This document shows positions 7,210-15,413 of a stretch of 64,000 nucleotides of DNA, one piece after another. Made by a program: the position numbers and the translations under genes. Position 1 is the first letter of the stretch. The number at the start of each line of letters is the position of its first letter. The DNA comes from Streptomyces flavofungini (GTDB lineage: Bacteria > Actinomycetota > Actinomycetes > Streptomycetales > Streptomycetaceae). The stretch covers positions 460,150-524,149 of the forward strand of contig NZ_BMVR01000007.1 in assembly GCF_014650815.1 (NCBI RefSeq), written 5' to 3'. The notes under the pieces are model-generated. The model did not search any database. It saw only the letters and a program-made list of their open reading frames with translations, and was not told the DNA's origin.

Positions 7210-7908
7210 TCAGGCGGCTGAGAACGTCAGGTGCTCCACAGGGCCGGAGAGCCCCGCCTTCACGCCGACGGTGACGTCGTCGGCGAGGACTTCGGTGTCC
7301 CCGGCCTCGAGGCCGTCGAGGATCCGCGCGGCGATCTCGGCGGGCGTGGCCTTCGGCCGGTCGAGGGCGGAGACCATGTCGGTGTCGATGAATCCGGCAT
7401 GCACGCCGACGACCTGGGTGTGCTGGGCCGCCAGTTCGAGCCGGAGCGAGTTCGTGACCGACCATGCCGCGGCTTTGGACGCCCCGTAGGCGCCGCTGCC
7501 GGCCAGCCAGGACAATACCGAGTGCATGTTGACGAGTGCGCCCCCGCCGCCCGTGGCCAGGATCGGCGCGAACGCCCGCGCCACCCGCAGCGGCCCGAAG
7601 ACGTTGACGTCGAAGGTCCTGGTGGCGTTGTCGAGGTCGCCCGTCAGGAGTGCGTCCGGCAGCAGGACACCGGCGTTGTTGAACACGATCTCGGCGTCGG
7701 CGGCGACCCGCGCGAGGGCGGCGACCGATTCCGCCGAGCGCACTTCGAGTTCGACGGTGACCACCTCCGGACGGTCGTCGACGTGCGCCGAGCGCGCGGT
7801 GGAGTACACCTTCCGCACCCCGCGCGCCAGCAGTTCGTCCACCAGCGCCGCGCCGAGCCCACGCCGGCCGCCGGTCACCACGGCCACCTTGTCCGCTACC
7901 GCAACCAC
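7210..7908 (-). CDS. SDR family oxidoreductase
   Basis: A 232-residue classical short-chain dehydrogenase/reductase, cytoplasmic and NAD(P)H-dependent. The cofactor motif TGGRRGLG is at 12-19, NNAG at 77-80, and the catalytic residues are S130, Y141 and K145 in YGASK. A GTG at 7906-7908 follows GGAGGA; the nearby ATG at 7911-7913 is out of frame. The gene is divergent from an HxlR-type regulator, with two inverted-repeat operators in the 85-base gap, so it is very likely the regulator's target. Substrate unknown. Confidence 0.92.
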   Translation of the reverse strand: MVAVADKVAVVTGGRRGLGAALVDELLARGVRKVYSTARSAHVDDRPEVVTVELEVRSAESVAALARVAADAEIVFNNAGVLLPDALLTGDLDNATRTFDVNVFGPLRVARAFAPILATGGGGALVNMHSVLSWLAGSGAYGASKAAAWSVTNSLRLELAAQHTQVVGVHAGFIDTDMVSALDRPKATPAEIAARILDGLEAGDTEVLADDVTVGVKAGLSGPVEHLTFSAA

Positions 7909-7924
7909 AGCATCCTCCTCTGAG

Positions 7925-7938
7925 TAACGCTCTCGTTA
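7925..7938. promoter_or_regulatory. Operator half-palindrome pair near SDR start
   Basis: TAACGC-TC-TCGTTA, an imperfect copy of the palindrome at 7966-7979, 41 bases from it. It lies just upstream of the SDR gene's ribosome site. Confidence 0.65.
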
Positions 7939-7965
7939 GCGAGATGGAAGCACGCGCCCCCTGGG

Positions 7966-7987
7966 TAACGCAAGCGTTAGTTACAAT
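7966..7987 (+). promoter_or_regulatory. Operator plus -10 of leaderless HxlR gene
   Basis: TAACGC-AA-GCGTTA (7966-7979) is a perfect palindrome lying between the expected -35 and the -10 TACAAT (7982-7987). The -10 box is six bases from the ATG at 7994, so transcription should start at the A of ATG. This position is ideal for autorepression. Confidence 0.75.
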
Positions 7988-7993
7988 GGCGTC

Positions 7994-8482
7994 ATGGCGA
8001 TGGAGTTCGAGAAGCGACTGCGCGACCGGGACGCCTGGTCGATCGGCGACGGATGCTCGGCGGAGCGGGTCCTCGGCCTGCTGAGCACCAAGACGGTGTT
8101 CCTGGTGGTCCGCGAGTGCTTCTACGGCACCACCAGGTTCGAGGACTTCGTGGCCCGGATCGGCACCTCCGCACCCGCGGTGTCCCGGGCGCTCAAACAG
8201 TTGGAGTCCGCAGAGGTCGTCGCGCGCGTCCCCTATCAGGAGCCGGGCAGGCGGGCCCGCGACGAGTACCGGCTGACGGAGGCCGGTGAGGACCTGCTTC
8301 CGGTGTTCCTGTCCCTGATGCAGTGGGGCGACAAGCATCTGCAGGAGGGCCGCCCGCCCCTGGAGTTCATCGAGACCGGCACCGGCCGCACGATGGGGGT
8401 CACCGTGACCGCGGAGCCGGTGCCGCAGACGACATCGGACCGCATCGAGATCCGACTGAACCCCGCCCGGCGACGCGACTAG
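7994..8482 (+). CDS. HxlR-family winged-helix regulator
   Basis: A 162-residue DNA-binding regulator. The opening CSAERVLGLLSTKTVFLVVR and the following FEDFVARIGTSAPAVSRALKQL plus wing residues (PGRRARDEYRLTEAG) are typical of HxlR proteins, which act as dimers on palindromes. The C-terminal 40 residues are less conserved. The TAACGC operators flank the promoter region shared with the SDR gene, so it most likely represses itself and the SDR in response to an electrophile or other small molecule (family inference). The mRNA is predicted to be leaderless. Confidence 0.85.
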   Translation: MAMEFEKRLRDRDAWSIGDGCSAERVLGLLSTKTVFLVVRECFYGTTRFEDFVARIGTSAPAVSRALKQLESAEVVARVPYQEPGRRARDEYRLTEAGEDLLPVFLSLMQWGDKHLQEGRPPLEFIETGTGRTMGVTVTAEPVPQTTSDRIEIRLNPARRRD

Positions 8483-8518
8483 GGCGCGCCCGGCGCAGTC
8501 GCGCCGGACACGCCCTAG
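8479..8518. terminator. Bidirectional hairpin terminator
   Basis: CTAGGGCG pairs with CGCCCTAG, and inside it CCGGCGC pairs with GCGCCGG, between convergent genes. The stem is long and GC-rich; it can serve both the HxlR gene and the amidohydrolase gene. Confidence 0.75.
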
Positions 8519-8576
8519 GGTCCCGCCGAGGTCGTTGGTGCTGGTGCGGATGGGTTCCGCGGCCGGTCGCCGTCGG

Positions 8577-9980
8577 TCAGGGGGCGGAAGTGAGGCGGGC
8601 TGCGGCCCGTTCTGCCGCGAGGACGACCTTCTCGGTGTCCACGCCCACCAGTTCGCCGCCGGTCTTGCGCAGTCGGCCGTCCACGTACACGTCCGTGACG
8701 TTGTGCGGCTGGCCGTTGAGGACGATCTGGCTCGTCCAGTCGAAGCGGGGGGCGAAGTTCAAGGTGCCCGGGTCGAGAACGAGGACGTCGGCACGCTTGC
8801 CGGGGGTCAGTGAGCCCACCTGGTCGGCCATGCCGATGGCCTCGGCGCCGCCCAGCGTGCCCATGCGCAGCACGGCGGGCAGTGTGGGGTGGATCTTCGG
8901 GTCCTCGTGCACGGCTCGCTGGAGGCCGACGGCGGCCTTCATGAGGGCGAACATGTCGGAGGTGTCGTTCGTCCCGCCGTCGTGGCCCAGACCCATCTTG
9001 ACTCCAGCCTCGTGCAATTTCGGCAGAGGCATGACACCTGAGGCCAGGCGCATGTTGCTCAGCGGGCAGTGCGCCACCCGTACGTCGTGGTCACCCACGA
9101 GCGCGATCTCCTCGCGGCTCAGGTGGACGGCGTGGTTCATCAACAGGCCGGGGCCGAAGGCGCCGATCTCGCGCAGGGCCGGGATCTGTTCTTCGTCGCG
9201 GTCGGTGCGGTGCTCCAGCACGTGTGAGTTGAGCATCAGCCCCAGGTCCTGGGCCTGCTTCCAGGACGCGCGCAGTGTGTCGATGCTTGCTCGGCGCGCG
9301 TGCACCGCGATCTGGGCGGAGGCCAGCGGCAGCGGGTCCAGGAGCCGCTCCTTGACCGTGCGGACCTGTTCTTCCGCACCCTTGAAGGAGGCCATGGCGT
9401 AGACGAAACGCAGACCCGCGTCGTCCAGAGCCTGCACGTAGTGCTCGCTCGTCGCATACGGGATCGCGTGCACCCAGTCGACCAGGGTGGTCACGCCCGC
9501 CTGGAGGGCATCGAGCGCGGCCAGGTGCACGAAGGCGTACATGCCGGCGGGGTCGATCTTCGGCAGCGTCGGCAGGTTGCACGTCTTCAGCCAGCCGACC
9601 AGGTCCTGGTCCGAGCAGCCGCCTCGGATGCTGGACTGCCACAGGTGGTTGTGGATGTCTACGAACCCCGGCAGCACGAACCGGCCCGAGACGTCCCGCA
9701 CCCGGGCGCCCCTCGGCGCCTCCAACTGCCGGCCGACCGCTGCGATCCTGCCGTGCTCCAGCAGCACATCGGCGTCCTTGAGCAAGCCCAGCTCCCCGTC
9801 GCCGATGTGGGGGTCCATGGTCAGGACGAGTGCGGCGCCCCGGAGCAGGGTGGCCTGCCCGGGCCGCTCGGCCACGGCGGCTGCCGGCCCGGCGGCTTTG
9901 GAGACAGCGGCCAGAGAAAGGCCACCGGCCCCGGCGAGAAGACTGCGACGGTTGAGGCGCAAGGGATTCTGCAGAGTCAT
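8577..9980 (-). CDS. Tat-exported amidohydrolase (cytosine deaminase/TrzA-like)
   Basis: A 467-residue metal-dependent hydrolase of the amidohydrolase superfamily, closest in layout to TrzA/SsnA-type deaminases. A twin-arginine signal (R11-R12 in LNRRSLLAGAGG) indicates folded export. The metal ligands are visible: H110-x-H112 in DIHNHLW, H253 in LNSHVLEH, and D334 in LGHDGGTND. The C-terminal composite beta domain begins near PGKRADVLVLDP. The ATG at 9980 gives the Tat signal; the longer frame upstream would bury it. Substrate unknown, though aromatic heterocycle deamination or dehalogenation is usual for the family. Confidence 0.88.
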   Translation of the reverse strand: MTLQNPLRLNRRSLLAGAGGLSLAAVSKAAGPAAAVAERPGQATLLRGAALVLTMDPHIGDGELGLLKDADVLLEHGRIAAVGRQLEAPRGARVRDVSGRFVLPGFVDIHNHLWQSSIRGGCSDQDLVGWLKTCNLPTLPKIDPAGMYAFVHLAALDALQAGVTTLVDWVHAIPYATSEHYVQALDDAGLRFVYAMASFKGAEEQVRTVKERLLDPLPLASAQIAVHARRASIDTLRASWKQAQDLGLMLNSHVLEHRTDRDEEQIPALREIGAFGPGLLMNHAVHLSREEIALVGDHDVRVAHCPLSNMRLASGVMPLPKLHEAGVKMGLGHDGGTNDTSDMFALMKAAVGLQRAVHEDPKIHPTLPAVLRMGTLGGAEAIGMADQVGSLTPGKRADVLVLDPGTLNFAPRFDWTSQIVLNGQPHNVTDVYVDGRLRKTGGELVGVDTEKVVLAAERAAARLTSAP

Positions 9981-10227
9981 TGCGTCGTTATACCGCTGGA
10001 CGCCATGCGATCGACAGACGGGCCAAGCGGACAGGCGGGACAGGCGGGAACCTTGGACGCGCCAACTCCCGCGCCTGGGCACTGGGGTGACGCGACGTGC
10101 GTGAGTGTCGTGAAGGGTTCGTGCGTGATTCTTGGGATTCGGTCACAGGAGCGGAAAACTCGGAGGGCTCACTCGGCGCTTTCGAACAGGTCGGGCGCCG
10201 ACCCATGCGACGGGAGACCGATCAACG

Positions 10228-11157
10228 ATGTTCAGTCTGGTACGGAGCAGGGCGCGGACGGCGGCGCTCGCGCTCTCGGCTGTCGTGGCCCTCGCCCTCG
10301 GCACGACCGCAATGACCGGCGCGGCAGCGGCCCCTGGCCCCGCTCCCGCGCCCGCGAAACAGGGACCGACCTCGGTGGCCTACGTCGAGGTGAACGACAA
10401 CAGCATGCTGAACGTCGGCAAGTACACCCTCGCCAACGGCGGCGGCAACGCCTTCGACGTCGCCGTGATCTTCGCGGCGAACATCAACTACGACACGGGC
10501 TCGAAGGCGGCGTACCTGCACTTCAACGAGAACGTGCAACGCGTTCTCGACAACGCCGCCACCCAGATACGGCCGTTGCAGCAGAAGGGCATCAAGGTCG
10601 TCCTCTCGGTGCTCGGCAACCACCAGGGCGCGGGTTTCGCCAACTTCCCGTCCCAGCAAGCGGCGTCGGCGTTCGCGAAGCAACTGTCGGACACCGTGAC
10701 CAAGTACGGCCTCGACGGCATCGACTTCGACGACGAGTACGCCGAGTACGGCAACAACGGCACCGGGCAGCCCAACGCCAGCTCGTTCGTGCACCTGGTG
10801 ACGGCACTGCGCGCGAACATGCCGAACAAGATCATCAGCCTCTACAACATCGGCCCTGCCGCGTCGCGCCTCTCCTACGGCGGTGTCGACATCTCGTCGA
10901 AGTTCGACTACGCCTGGAATCCGTACTACGGCACCTGGCAGGTCCCCGGTATCGCGCTGCCCAAGTCGAAGCTCTCACCGGCGGCCGTGGAGATCGGCCG
11001 GACCTCGCAGAGCACGGTAGCCAGCCTCGCCCGCCGCACCGTCAGCGAGGGCTATGGCGTCTATCTGACGTACAACCTCGACGGCGCCGATCGCAGCGCC
11101 GATGTCTCCGCTTTCACCCGGGAGTTGTACGGCAGTGACGCCGTCTACACGCCGTAA
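10228..11157 (+). CDS. Endo-beta-N-acetylglucosaminidase H (Endo H), GH18
   Basis: A 309-residue secreted glycosidase that cleaves between the two GlcNAc residues of high-mannose N-glycans. It is a near match to Streptomyces plicatus Endo H over its whole length, beginning with the same signal-peptide style (MFSLVRSRARTAALALSAVV) and the mature start near PAPAKQGPTSVAYVEVN. The GH18 motif DGIDFDDE spans residues 163-170, with E170 the acid and D168 its assistant. The ATG at 10228 follows GGGAGA. It stands alone, divergent from the amidohydrolase, and ends in a strong hairpin. Confidence 0.96.
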   Translation: MFSLVRSRARTAALALSAVVALALGTTAMTGAAAAPGPAPAPAKQGPTSVAYVEVNDNSMLNVGKYTLANGGGNAFDVAVIFAANINYDTGSKAAYLHFNENVQRVLDNAATQIRPLQQKGIKVVLSVLGNHQGAGFANFPSQQAASAFAKQLSDTVTKYGLDGIDFDDEYAEYGNNGTGQPNASSFVHLVTALRANMPNKIISLYNIGPAASRLSYGGVDISSKFDYAWNPYYGTWQVPGIALPKSKLSPAAVEIGRTSQSTVASLARRTVSEGYGVYLTYNLDGADRSADVSAFTRELYGSDAVYTP

Positions 11158-11228
11158 GGCGACCGCAGTGTCCGCTCTGTCGGCCTGACGTTCGGCGGGG
11201 TTGCGCCGTCGGTTGTGCAGGGACGCAT

Positions 11229-11272
11229 GGCCGGACGCCGTTTCTTCGGCGTCCGGTCTTCGGCGTCCGGCC
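11229..11272 (+). terminator. Terminator with alternative arms
   Basis: GGCCGGACGCCG (11229-11240) pairs perfectly with CGGCGTCCGGCC (11261-11272). A second copy of CGGCGTCCGG (11247-11256) offers an alternative shorter hairpin. Confidence 0.75.
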
Positions 11273-11579
11273 ATCGGTGCGGGAAGGAGGCTGCCGGTCG
11301 GCATCCGAGCCTGTGCCGGCTTGGGTGTGGTGGGTTATGAGGTTGCTGTTCGTGTGGGTGGAGGCGGGCTGGGGTGAATTCCCTTCTGGTATCCGTCGCG
11401 ATGGACATGTTTTCTGGCTCTCGTGTGCTGGGGTGGGGAAATTTTCGGGCGGCCGGTCTTGGTGTGGCGCATTGAGGCTCTCGAAATGGTGTGGAACTGT
11501 TGGGGTGATAGTGGGAGTTGGGGCATTATGGATTGCGTGACTCCTGTGCGCGTGAATTCCTGCGCGGAAGGGTTTCGGA
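11273..11579. other. Lower-GC non-coding stretch before HTH gene
   Basis: No gene supported. Base composition drops visibly here compared with flanks (GTTGG/GAATT-rich) and continues into the next gene. CATTAT at 11525-11530 could be a -10 box. Confidence 0.4.
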
Positions 11580-12152
11580 GTGTCGGAGAGGGGTCGTGAT
11601 TTCGGTAAGTATGGTGCGCGTGGCATCAAAGGGCATGAGGTCGTGGCACGTCAGCTCGATGCTCTCGCCGGTTATTTCACGACCCCTGTGACGTTCCGCC
11701 GTGGCCTGTTGGTGAGGTTGCATTACCTGACCCGCAGTGCTCATGCGCGCCAGACGGCGCGTGCTGCTGGTCTGACGGTCACCGACCGCACGGTGAAGGC
11801 CTGGTTGGAGGGTGCGCGCCGCCCTTCGAAGAGAAATCTGGAGCTTATCGAAGAGGCCTACTGGATGGTGCGGCGGCAGAATGTGGCCCGGTATCTGTTG
11901 CGGCGCCTGAATTCCGGGGGCCGGGGGACGAGGGTGGAGATTCATCCGTTGAATCAGTCCCAGGTGCCCAGGCCGCGCCAGCGGGTGGTGGAGTACCGGA
12001 GTTTGAACATCCGTCAGTGGGATGCGCTCGTGCGGGCGTGGACGGACGGGAACGACGCGGCGCTGGATGACGCGTGGGTGCAGCAGCTCGTGGATCTGGG
12101 CAGTCAGTGGGGGCGGTACGAGTACGTCACCAACGTGGGGTTCGCCGCCTGA
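11580..12152 (+). CDS. Putative HTH DNA-binding protein, unknown family
   Basis: A 190-residue protein starting at GTG 11580 with GGAAGG upstream. The middle (ARQTARAAGLTVTDRTVKAW, then LEGARRPSKRNLELIEEAY) looks like a helix-turn-helix that recognises DNA in the manner of phage or replication-linked regulators. The N-terminal FTTPVTFRRGLLVRLHYLTR and the overall order (short N-terminus, HTH, C-terminal acidic domain) are loosely reminiscent of Tpg terminal proteins of linear replicons, but I see no firm homology. Third positions are clearly less GC-rich (GGT, CGT, GAT, TTG) than in neighbours, suggesting acquisition. Function unknown. Confidence 0.6.
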   Translation: MSERGRDFGKYGARGIKGHEVVARQLDALAGYFTTPVTFRRGLLVRLHYLTRSAHARQTARAAGLTVTDRTVKAWLEGARRPSKRNLELIEEAYWMVRRQNVARYLLRRLNSGGRGTRVEIHPLNQSQVPRPRQRVVEYRSLNIRQWDALVRAWTDGNDAALDDAWVQQLVDLGSQWGRYEYVTNVGFAA

Positions 12153-12313
12153 GAACAGGCCCAGGGAATCCGTGGCGTCGCTCGCGTAGAGGCGCGGCGA
12201 TTCCCATTCGGCGAGCGTCCCCGTGACGCCCACCCCGAGACGTGCTGTGGCCGCAGACCTCGGCCCGGGCGTCGTGGGAACTGCTCCCGTCGGTGAGCGA
12301 CGCTCGGACTCCG

Positions 12314-13900
12314 TCACCGCACGTGAGAACTGCCGTGGTCGGATGACCCGGCCAGGCGGCCTCGGGTCAGGACGTAGGCGAACAGGACGGCCATGATGGC
12401 GGTACCTGCCCACATGGCATGCTGCCAGCCGGTGATGAAGGACTGCTGGGCGGCGTGGACGAGGGCCTCGGCGTGGGGACCGGCGGTGTGGGCGGCTTCG
12501 GCCGCGTTGGCGATGCCCTCGTGTGCGGCGCCGGCGGAGTCCTGAGGCACGCCGTGGAGTTTGGTGTCGATGGCGTTCTGGTAGCCGGCCGTGACGAGAG
12601 CGCCGAGCAGGGCGACGCCGAGCGCGGTACCGAACTCGCGGGTGACGTCGTTGAGCGCCGAGGCGACGCCTTGCCGTTCGCGCGGCAGGGAACTGGTGAT
12701 GGCCTCGGTGGACGGTGTCATCGTCAGGCCCATACCGATGCCCATGGCCAACATGCCGGGGAGGATGGACAGGTAGCCGCCGTCGGCCGAGACGAGGGCG
12801 GCCATCAGCGCCAGTCCGGCACCGGCCAGGAGGATGCCCGCCGCCATGGTCAGGCGTGCTCCGATCCGGACGGCCAGTAGGGGGGCCAGTGCGGAGGCGG
12901 CCATCATGGCCGCGGCCATGGGCATCAGCGCGAGTGTGGACAACAGCCCCGACCAGCCGAGCACGGCCTGGAAGAACGGGAACAGGACGACGAAGATGCC
13001 GGCCTGCACACCGAACACGGTCAGCAGCGCTATCGAGCCGCCAGCCAGGCCGCGCTCGCGGAAGAGACGGACGTCCAGCAACGCGGCGTCCCGGCGGCGC
13101 AGTTCCCACACGATGAAGAAGACGGTGGCGACGAGCCCGGCGGCCAAACCGAAGAGGACGGCGGGCTCGCTCCAGCCGCGCTCAGGGCCCTCCTGGAGGA
13201 CGAAGATGAGGCCGGCCACGGCGACTGCGGAGCTGAGGGCGCCGACGGTGTCGAAAGAGTGCCCGTGGTGCTCGCGGGAGTTGGGCACCGACCGCACGGT
13301 CATGGCGAGCGCCGCGAGGACCAGCACGACGGGCAGGACGAACAGGTAGCGCCAGTTCGCCACGTCCACGAGCGCGGCCGAGAGGAACATGCCCAGGATC
13401 CCGCCCGCGCCGGCCACGCCGGTCCACACACCGATGGCGCGTCCGCGCTCCTCCGCGGGGAAGACGGAGGTGATCACAGCGAGGGTGACTGGCATGATCA
13501 TGGCCGCGCCCACGCCGCTGAGCAGGCGGGCGCCGAGCATGACCTCGACCGACGGGGCCAGGCCCGCCGCCGCACTGGCGGCACCGAAGAGGACGAGGCC
13601 GGTGATCAGTACGGGCTTGCGGCCCAGCCGGTCACCGAGCGCGCCGAGCGGCAGCAGGAGCGCGGCCAGGGTGAGGGTGTAGATGTTGATGATCCACAAG
13701 ATCGTGCTCTGTGAGGCGTTGAACTCGACGGCCAGGTCGGGTTGGGCGACGTTCAGCCCGGACACCGAGGCGATGACGGCCATCAACGCGACGCAGACGG
13801 CGGTCAGGATGGAGCGCAGCTGACGTGCGTCCAGCGTGCCCGGGCTGTGGGCGGAGTCGGATGGGGCGGCTGGTGCGGGCGCGGGCTGGTGTGTGCTCAT
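12314..13900 (-). CDS. MFS transporter, DHA2 (14-TM) drug efflux type
   Basis: A 528-residue proton-driven multidrug exporter. It has about 14 hydrophobic segments, motif A GDRLGRKPVLITG after TM2, motif C in GVAGAGGILGMFLSAALVD, and IINIYTLTLAALLLPLGAL typical of DHA2/EmrB-QacA relatives. The ATG at 13900 with GAGAGGTAC was chosen because MSTHQPAPAP precedes the first membrane segment at a normal distance. It is divergent from an XRE-cupin regulator 182 bases away, which probably controls it. Substrate unknown. Confidence 0.9.
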   Translation of the reverse strand: MSTHQPAPAPAAPSDSAHSPGTLDARQLRSILTAVCVALMAVIASVSGLNVAQPDLAVEFNASQSTILWIINIYTLTLAALLLPLGALGDRLGRKPVLITGLVLFGAASAAAGLAPSVEVMLGARLLSGVGAAMIMPVTLAVITSVFPAEERGRAIGVWTGVAGAGGILGMFLSAALVDVANWRYLFVLPVVLVLAALAMTVRSVPNSREHHGHSFDTVGALSSAVAVAGLIFVLQEGPERGWSEPAVLFGLAAGLVATVFFIVWELRRRDAALLDVRLFRERGLAGGSIALLTVFGVQAGIFVVLFPFFQAVLGWSGLLSTLALMPMAAAMMAASALAPLLAVRIGARLTMAAGILLAGAGLALMAALVSADGGYLSILPGMLAMGIGMGLTMTPSTEAITSSLPRERQGVASALNDVTREFGTALGVALLGALVTAGYQNAIDTKLHGVPQDSAGAAHEGIANAAEAAHTAGPHAEALVHAAQQSFITGWQHAMWAGTAIMAVLFAYVLTRGRLAGSSDHGSSHVR

Positions 13901-14069
13901 GAGTACCTCTCGGCAGGGGGGGTGGGGGACGGGGCACCGGGCCGTCACCGTGCGTGGGCCGGGGCAGGGGCGGAACGTGGGTGCTCTCGCGCCTGGCGGC
14001 TCGGGTGTCGGCGGTGGCCGGGTGCGGTCTAGGTGCGGACGACGTTAGCCACGCCTTGCCTGGGCGGCA

Positions 14070-14091
14070 TAGCATCTTGCGTATGACGCAA
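14070..14091 (+). promoter_or_regulatory. -10 box and palindrome spanning the start codon
   Basis: TAGCAT (14070-14075) is a -10 box seven bases from the ATG. TTGCGT-ATG-ACGCAA (14077-14091) is a perfect six-base-arm palindrome centred on the initiation codon, so a bound regulator would block both transcription start and the leaderless start codon. Confidence 0.65.
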
Positions 14092-14640
14092 AATGATGAC
14101 GGGCTGGACAGCCTGGTACGCAAACGCATCCGCGCTCTGCGGGTGGCGCAGGGATGGTCCCTGGAGGAGCTGGCCACCCGTGCCAGGCTCAGTCAGTCGA
14201 CACTCAGCCGAATCGAGAACGGTCAGCGTCGCTTGGCCCTGGACAGCCTCGTCACGCTCGCCCGTGCCCTGGACACCTCTCTGGACCAGCTCGTGGAGAC
14301 CGCCTCCGACGACGTGATCATCAGCCCGATGATCGACAACACGCACAGCCTGATGCGCTGGCCCGTCAGGTCCGACCCCGGAATGACCGTCGTACGTCAG
14401 CGCATCACCGACCCGCCCCCGCACAACCCCGCACGCATGCGCGCCCACCCGGGCCGCGAATGGCTGGTGGTCTTGTCCGGCACCGCGACCCTCCTGTTGG
14501 GCGAGCGTCGCCTGCGCGTCGAGACCAACCAGGCGGCGGAGTTCCCCACGATGCTGCCGCACGCCATCGGCGCTGAGGGCGGCCCTTGCGAGATCTTGGG
14601 GATCTTCGACCGCGACGCCCGCCGCGGCCACCCGGCGTAG
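14083..14640 (+). CDS. XRE-family regulator with cupin sensor domain
   Basis: A 185-residue regulator: N-terminal XRE helix-turn-helix (VRKRIRALRVAQGWSLEELA, then LSQSTLSRIENGQRRLALDS) at about 11-65, and a C-terminal cupin (RMRAHPGREWLVVLSGTATL, then LPHAIGAEGG) at about 105-180 that likely senses a small molecule. The ATG at 14083 removes a non-homologous 43-residue extension, places a -10 box at leaderless distance and puts the start codon inside a palindrome. It probably controls itself and the divergent MFS exporter. Confidence 0.87.
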   Translation: MTQNDDGLDSLVRKRIRALRVAQGWSLEELATRARLSQSTLSRIENGQRRLALDSLVTLARALDTSLDQLVETASDDVIISPMIDNTHSLMRWPVRSDPGMTVVRQRITDPPPHNPARMRAHPGREWLVVLSGTATLLLGERRLRVETNQAAEFPTMLPHAIGAEGGPCEILGIFDRDARRGHPA

Positions 14641-14826
14641 CGGAACGACGTCAGAGCCAAGCCGCCGCGCGGAGTGAATCTGTGCCAGGTACCGCAGGGC
14701 CGTCGGGGCTTGATCCACGCCCCGTAACACTGCCCGGATGACTGCGGTGATCATGGCGAAGGCGTCGGCCCCGCCGGAATCCCCACCGGCGCGGGACCGC
14801 GGCCGCGTCGTCGCGAGGGGGACCGC
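14641..14826. other. Short intergenic region, convergent
   Basis: No gene seen between the regulator and the opposing EF-G-domain gene. Confidence 0.5.
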
Positions 14827-15207
14827 TCAGGGGCGCGACATCCGCGTCCACGCCAAGGCCTTACGGGCGGCGAGAAAGCCCGCGATCTTGAACGCCAGTT
14901 CGTGGGAGCCGAACCTGTCGGCGCGGGCGCGCCGCAGCACCACGCGAGTGGCGGTCACGACTCCGTGCTCGGGCAAACCGAGTTGCTCCTCGATCCCCGC
15001 CGCGACAGCCGCGAAGAAACGGGGCAGGTCCTCGGCAGGTTCGTACTCCACCGTCAGCCCTTGGGCTACCTCGAAGGCGAAGCCCTCGGCCGCGGGCTCG
15101 AAATCCACTGCTATCTCCGCGAAGTGCGGCGCGCAGTTCTGCTTCTGATGCAGCACGCGCACACCGCGGATCGGATACGGCGGAAACCGGGGCGTCGCTG
15201 ACGTCAT
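14827..15207 (-). CDS. Stand-alone EF-G domain IV-like protein
   Basis: A 126-residue protein whose body matches domain IV of translation elongation factor G and tetracycline-resistance ribosomal protection proteins. HFAEIAVDFEPAAEGFAFEV corresponds to the strand after the G-H-Y/F motif, DLPRFFAAVAAGIEEQLG to the helix that in EF-G reads AVEKGIREAL, and GSHELAFKIAGFLAARKAL to the EF-G signature SSEMAFKIAGSLAFKEA. There is no GTPase or other EF-G domain. It may bind the ribosomal decoding region or be a decoy; the role is unknown. Start ATG at 15207. Confidence 0.7.
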   Translation of the reverse strand: MTSATPRFPPYPIRGVRVLHQKQNCAPHFAEIAVDFEPAAEGFAFEVAQGLTVEYEPAEDLPRFFAAVAAGIEEQLGLPEHGVVTATRVVLRRARADRFGSHELAFKIAGFLAARKALAWTRMSRP

Positions 15208-15413
15208 GCTGGAACGCTACTGGCGTTCGGCGCCCCAGGGATCCCCCCTTGCCCGACAGGATCGGCGGCATGACGTCACGGCTCCGTACCCGGCTTGGCC
15301 ACCGGGGGCATGGCAGTTCAACTGCCCCCGCAGGGTGCATGATTGCGACCCTTGGTGGCGGGGCGGCGGCCCTGACGTACGGAGACGAGGCAGACGGCAC
15401 GACGGGGGATCCG

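Noticed and set aside
12153..12313. Minus-strand ORF starting GTGACGGAG overlapping the MFS stop
   Set aside because: A GTGA overlap looks like coupling, but the reading frame soon becomes antisense to the HTH gene and codon bias is absent.
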